Shown: positions 61,126 to 64,000 of the stretch, one piece after another | Position numbering within the stretch: position 1 is the stretch's first letter | Layout: each line of letters opens with the position of its first letter | From: Cylindrodendrum hubeiense | Lineage: Eukaryota > Ascomycota > Sordariomycetes > Hypocreales > Nectriaceae | DNA: 64,000 nt | NCBI GenBank assembly: GCA_014621425.1 | Contig: JAANBB010000138.1 | Location: forward strand, 1-64,000 | Reading direction: 5' to 3' | The notes under the pieces: generated by a model | What the model was told of the DNA's origin: nothing | Database searches by the model: none | The model's input: only the letters and a program-made list of their open reading frames with translations | Translations under genes and position numbers: made by a program

Positions 61126-61886
61126 TTCTTTTAGGGTAATCTGCCGTGCTATGAGACAAAATCGGGGTATCCCATCTGGGGCGAGATATCATGGTTGAGA
61201 TGCGAATTTGCCTGTATTATTTCTCTGGCCTGAGGAAGGTCAGCATCTGTGGGTTAGTGTTAGACTTAACAGGGGTGGCAAGGAGAATGACAGTTTACAG
61301 TGTAGGGTAGTTGTGAATATGGGGAGGAATTTGCAACGCAGGAAAACTCTGCAAACATTTTGGGCTCGGATATCTGGACAGTGCAGTGATGAAGGAAAAT
61401 TATTTACTGTCTTCACGGAAAGTAGAACCCATGTCTTCGCATTGACGTCGTAGTAAATACCGGGGCTTAGGTGTACTTTCTTTTCAACAGTTTTGGCTAT
61501 TAATGCTTCAATCATGGCGAACATATTATCCGGCACAACAACTGGAATCTGTTCGTGTAACAACATGATGAAAACACAAATAAGATATGTTAGAAATTCC
61601 TAAAAGAGTTCAAATGGTGATAGATGAATGAACTTGTCAATATTTGAGATGAATTGCATCACTGGTCACAATCGGTAAAGTTCGGGCTGCAATGAGATGC
61701 GGATGCTTCTTCACCGAAAATCTCCGAGCCGCCACTCAAGAGTGGATTGAACGCCATTAAATACGCTCCAGGGAAGCGTCAGTTATTGAGTGCAGAATCA
61801 GTACCCGTATCCACAAGAATAAATCAATCCCTCTTTGTTATCCAAGAAGAAAAAAGAAACAACGAATACATTAAAATCAAAGCAAA
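61126..61886. other. Spacer upstream of the O-methyltransferase
   Basis: A minus-strand frame at 61240-61566 contains KKVHLSPGIYYDVNAKTW, faintly like the C-terminus of the neighbouring aldolase remnant (GIYYNNELQNW), but not enough to call. The rest is the likely O-methyltransferase promoter. Confidence 0.4.
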
Positions 61887-63011
61887 ATGGGGTCAATTCA
61901 GCACACCGATGATGCTCGTGCCCGCATTCAACAGGCGTACCTCGACATCGCCAACCCCGTTTTCTCTGCTGCTGAGTTTACGCTCATCAAAGTCTTCATC
62001 GACTACAAGGCCTTCGATGCCATTCCGGACGAGGGCGATATCGCCGTGTCCAAGTTGGCCGAGAAAATCGGTGGCACGCACGAGGTGGTCGACCGCATAA
62101 CCACCTTCTTTATAGCGGGCAAAGTTCTCGCATCAACCGGCCCTGGTCGCGTCGCTCACACGGAAAGGTCACGCCTTTACAAGTACAACGAGCCTACTGC
62201 CTGGCTCTACATTCACATGTTCAACAATACATTCCGCTCCTTAGCCCAGATGCCAAACTTCTTTGCGAAACATGGTTTGGCTTCGCCTGAGAGCGCCAGT
62301 GTCACCCCTACTAGCATAAGCCACGGTTTCGATAACAGACCCGCTTACGAGATCCTTGTTGAAAACAAAGGAATTCACAAGGGGTTTAATGAAGCGCTGA
62401 AGGCGGTCGGAGAAATGTATTCCTTAAAGGGTATCTACGATTTCGGGTGGATGCGGGAGTCTCTCGCTTCTGAGTCGCGTCCCGCTGTCGTGGATGTCGG
62501 TGGGAGCCATGGCCTAGCTTTGCGCGATGCAGTGCGCAACAACAAGTTTATCCCGGCAGAGAGATGTATCCTCTTCGATCTTCCACAGGTCATCGAGAAC
62601 ACCAAGAAAAACGTCGAGAAAGAACAGGACGAGGACCTGCAGAAGGTACAGATGATAGGCGGAACCATGTTCGAGCCCTATCCTGAAACCGCTCAGGGTG
62701 CGCTCATCTATCAGTTCCGCCGCATCCTCAACGACTTCCCTGACGAGGACGTCTTGCGAGCCTTTCATACCGTGCGAAAGGCAGTGGCCCCCGACACACG
62801 CATCCTGATTATCGAAGAGATGCTGAATCCAAAGCGCATGCCCATGAATGTCGGGTTAGACATCTGCCTAATGTGCAAGGCCGGCAAGAGGCGAAACGCA
62901 GCTATGTTCAGCGAATTAGCTGCGCAAGCTGGCTTCAAATTCAATGCCGAGTTCCAGCAAATTTCGTCCGAGTTTGACGATTTTAGCGTGCTTGAGTTTG
63001 TGGTGGCTTAA
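61887..63011 (+). CDS. COMT-like O-methyltransferase
   Basis: Intronless, 374 residues. An N-terminal winged-helix dimerisation domain is followed by the SAM-binding core PAVVDVGGSHGLALRDAV (about residues 197-214), ILFDLPQVIEN, VQMIGGTMFEPYPE, and ILIIEEMLNPKRMPM with DICLMCKAGKRRNAAMFSEL at the end. It would move a methyl group from SAM to a hydroxyl. The usual catalytic His-Asp pair (LHDW) reads ILNDFPDED here, with Asn282 in place of His, so either the base is supplied differently or activity is altered. In pyrichalasin-type clusters an OMT makes O-methyltyrosine for the A domain; the same role here is only inference from context. Confidence 0.88.
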   Translation: MGSIQHTDDARARIQQAYLDIANPVFSAAEFTLIKVFIDYKAFDAIPDEGDIAVSKLAEKIGGTHEVVDRITTFFIAGKVLASTGPGRVAHTERSRLYKYNEPTAWLYIHMFNNTFRSLAQMPNFFAKHGLASPESASVTPTSISHGFDNRPAYEILVENKGIHKGFNEALKAVGEMYSLKGIYDFGWMRESLASESRPAVVDVGGSHGLALRDAVRNNKFIPAERCILFDLPQVIENTKKNVEKEQDEDLQKVQMIGGTMFEPYPETAQGALIYQFRRILNDFPDEDVLRAFHTVRKAVAPDTRILIIEEMLNPKRMPMNVGLDICLMCKAGKRRNAAMFSELAAQAGFKFNAEFQQISSEFDDFSVLEFVVA

Positions 63012-64000
63012 GTTCTATGGATAATCATCAGACGCGTGGTTATCTACCTAACACGAAGCTCTGGTATCCCGTGCCTGAATTGGAAAGAAGAGAAAGCAAA
63101 AGAAATAAATGGAGGAGCTGTATTAGAATTGTGAAACTTAGAATTATGTTAGCTAGTGATCTCCTGACCCTATTCTATGAATAGTTGGGCAAGAAGTAGT
63201 TAATGTAGCTCGATCTGAGGCAGTTCTGAAATACAATAAGCACAGGATATATTTGAGACTGCTATATGCTTGTGAAATTCTTATATGTGTGATAATAGTT
63301 CCTCAAACACATACGAGCACATGCAGTTGCAAGGCTGGCTGGAACGCGCTATAATATGTAAACGAGGTAACTTGTTTTCCTTCTCTCCCGTGTTCCATCC
63401 GACTGATGGCATATTTTAAGCACTTCAGTGATTGGGTCTAGTGACAAATCATGTGTTAACTTCCCTCCTATATCTAACTTCCTTAGTTGCTAATATCAAG
63501 GATTTGGCCCGCTATGAATTTATATCTAATCTGTTAGTACCCACTTGATTAGCTTATCGTCCTTATAGTAGTCGTTGTACTAGACGCTCCTACTTTTATT
63601 GATCTGGGATCCCGAACCCCTCTGTATCTCCCTTAAGTAGTAAGAGCTGTTCTTTTTCAGGATAGCGAATATAATATCTCTGAGGGCTTGATCCCGGAAG
63701 CTATGACTATACTAATATCTATATTAGGCCTGGTCCTCTTGGGGGATAAGATCTTTATTGATATCAATATATTTATTATGATTGAACTAGAACTAATAGA
63801 TCTTCTAGAGGATTTTTAATAGATCTTCTGAGAGATCTTCTGGTCCAGTCTAATTCCGAGTCTATTTTTTCTAATAGTACTATCTTCGAAGTTGAGTAGG
63901 AAGGATCGCAATCTCGGCTCGCGTGGAGGGATATTCGCCTTGCATCTGATATCGAGCTGCGGCCTCCGGGCTATTAGCAGCTGGCCTCAACTCCGGCCGG
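63012..64000. other. Right-edge spacer, no supported gene
   Basis: 3' flank of the O-methyltransferase, then increasingly A+T-rich DNA. At about 63798-63844 the motif agatcttct recurs three times in a short tandem array. No coding region is seen; the cluster may continue beyond the window. Confidence 0.45.

Noticed and set aside
61240..61566. 108-codon minus-strand frame upstream of the OMT
   Set aside because: Only a faint similarity to the aldolase C-terminus; not enough to call a gene or second remnant.
1..64000. tRNA or rRNA genes and CRISPR arrays
   Set aside because: No convincing A/B-box pairs with a cloverleaf were seen by eye, no rRNA-like sequence and no spaced repeat array; a tRNAscan-type search was not possible.

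Overview
The window is nuclear DNA of a filamentous ascomycete (Pezizomycotina). The genes are split by short GT-AG introns of about 45-70 bp with CTAAC/CTGAC-like branch points. Fungal-type Zn2Cys6 regulators recur, there is a fungal PKS-NRPS hybrid, and a 7.5 kb block is almost pure A+T with nearly no CpA/TpG, the classic scar of repeat-induced point mutation (RIP). A short run of N marks an assembly weak spot near 30.1-30.2 kb.

Layout. 1-9.1 kb: a secreted propeller-like protein, then one long 11-exon gene joining ankyrin repeats to a CorA-like membrane domain, then a tiny cysteine/histidine-rich protein. 9.8-20.7 kb: a metabolic-looking group with two Zn2Cys6 regulators, two Rieske-oxygenase-like genes and an aspartate-type aminotransferase. 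The first oxygenase gene keeps the mononuclear-iron half but has no Rieske cluster motif; the second keeps the Rieske half but has no mononuclear-iron motif. Together they look like complementary halves of one enzyme. 20.9-21.6 kb: a small secreted cysteine-containing protein. 22.8-30.3 kb: the RIP-destroyed repeat island with a readable Ty3/gypsy reverse-transcriptase ghost and a gag zinc-knuckle ghost on the minus strand. 30.7-38.1 kb: a frame-broken arylsulfatase and an intact large secreted GH106-like glycosidase. 38.9-41.7 kb: a dead Zn2Cys6 regulator beside an apparently intact C2H2 regulator.

43.2-63.0 kb is a polyketide-nonribosomal peptide gene cluster. It holds an AflR-type Zn2Cys6 regulator, a PKS-NRPS of about 4059 residues in seven exons (KS-MAT-DH-MT-KR-ACP-C-A-PCP-R), a divergently transcribed trans-acting enoyl reductase, a decayed HpcH/HpaI aldolase and a COMT-like O-methyltransferase. 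By family logic the megasynthase with its enoyl reductase builds a C-methylated, partly reduced polyketide, amidates it with an amino acid and releases it through an R domain whose Ser/Tyr/Lys triad is intact, probably as an aldehyde. PKS-NRPS plus trans-ER plus OMT recalls cytochalasan-type clusters of the pyrichalasin/ACE1 kind. However, no Diels-Alderase, alpha/beta hydrolase or P450 is seen before the right edge, so the product is either different or the cluster continues beyond 64 kb.

Gene models with introns were assembled by hand from reading frames, splice sites and family conservation. Family names rest on recognised motifs, with no database search.
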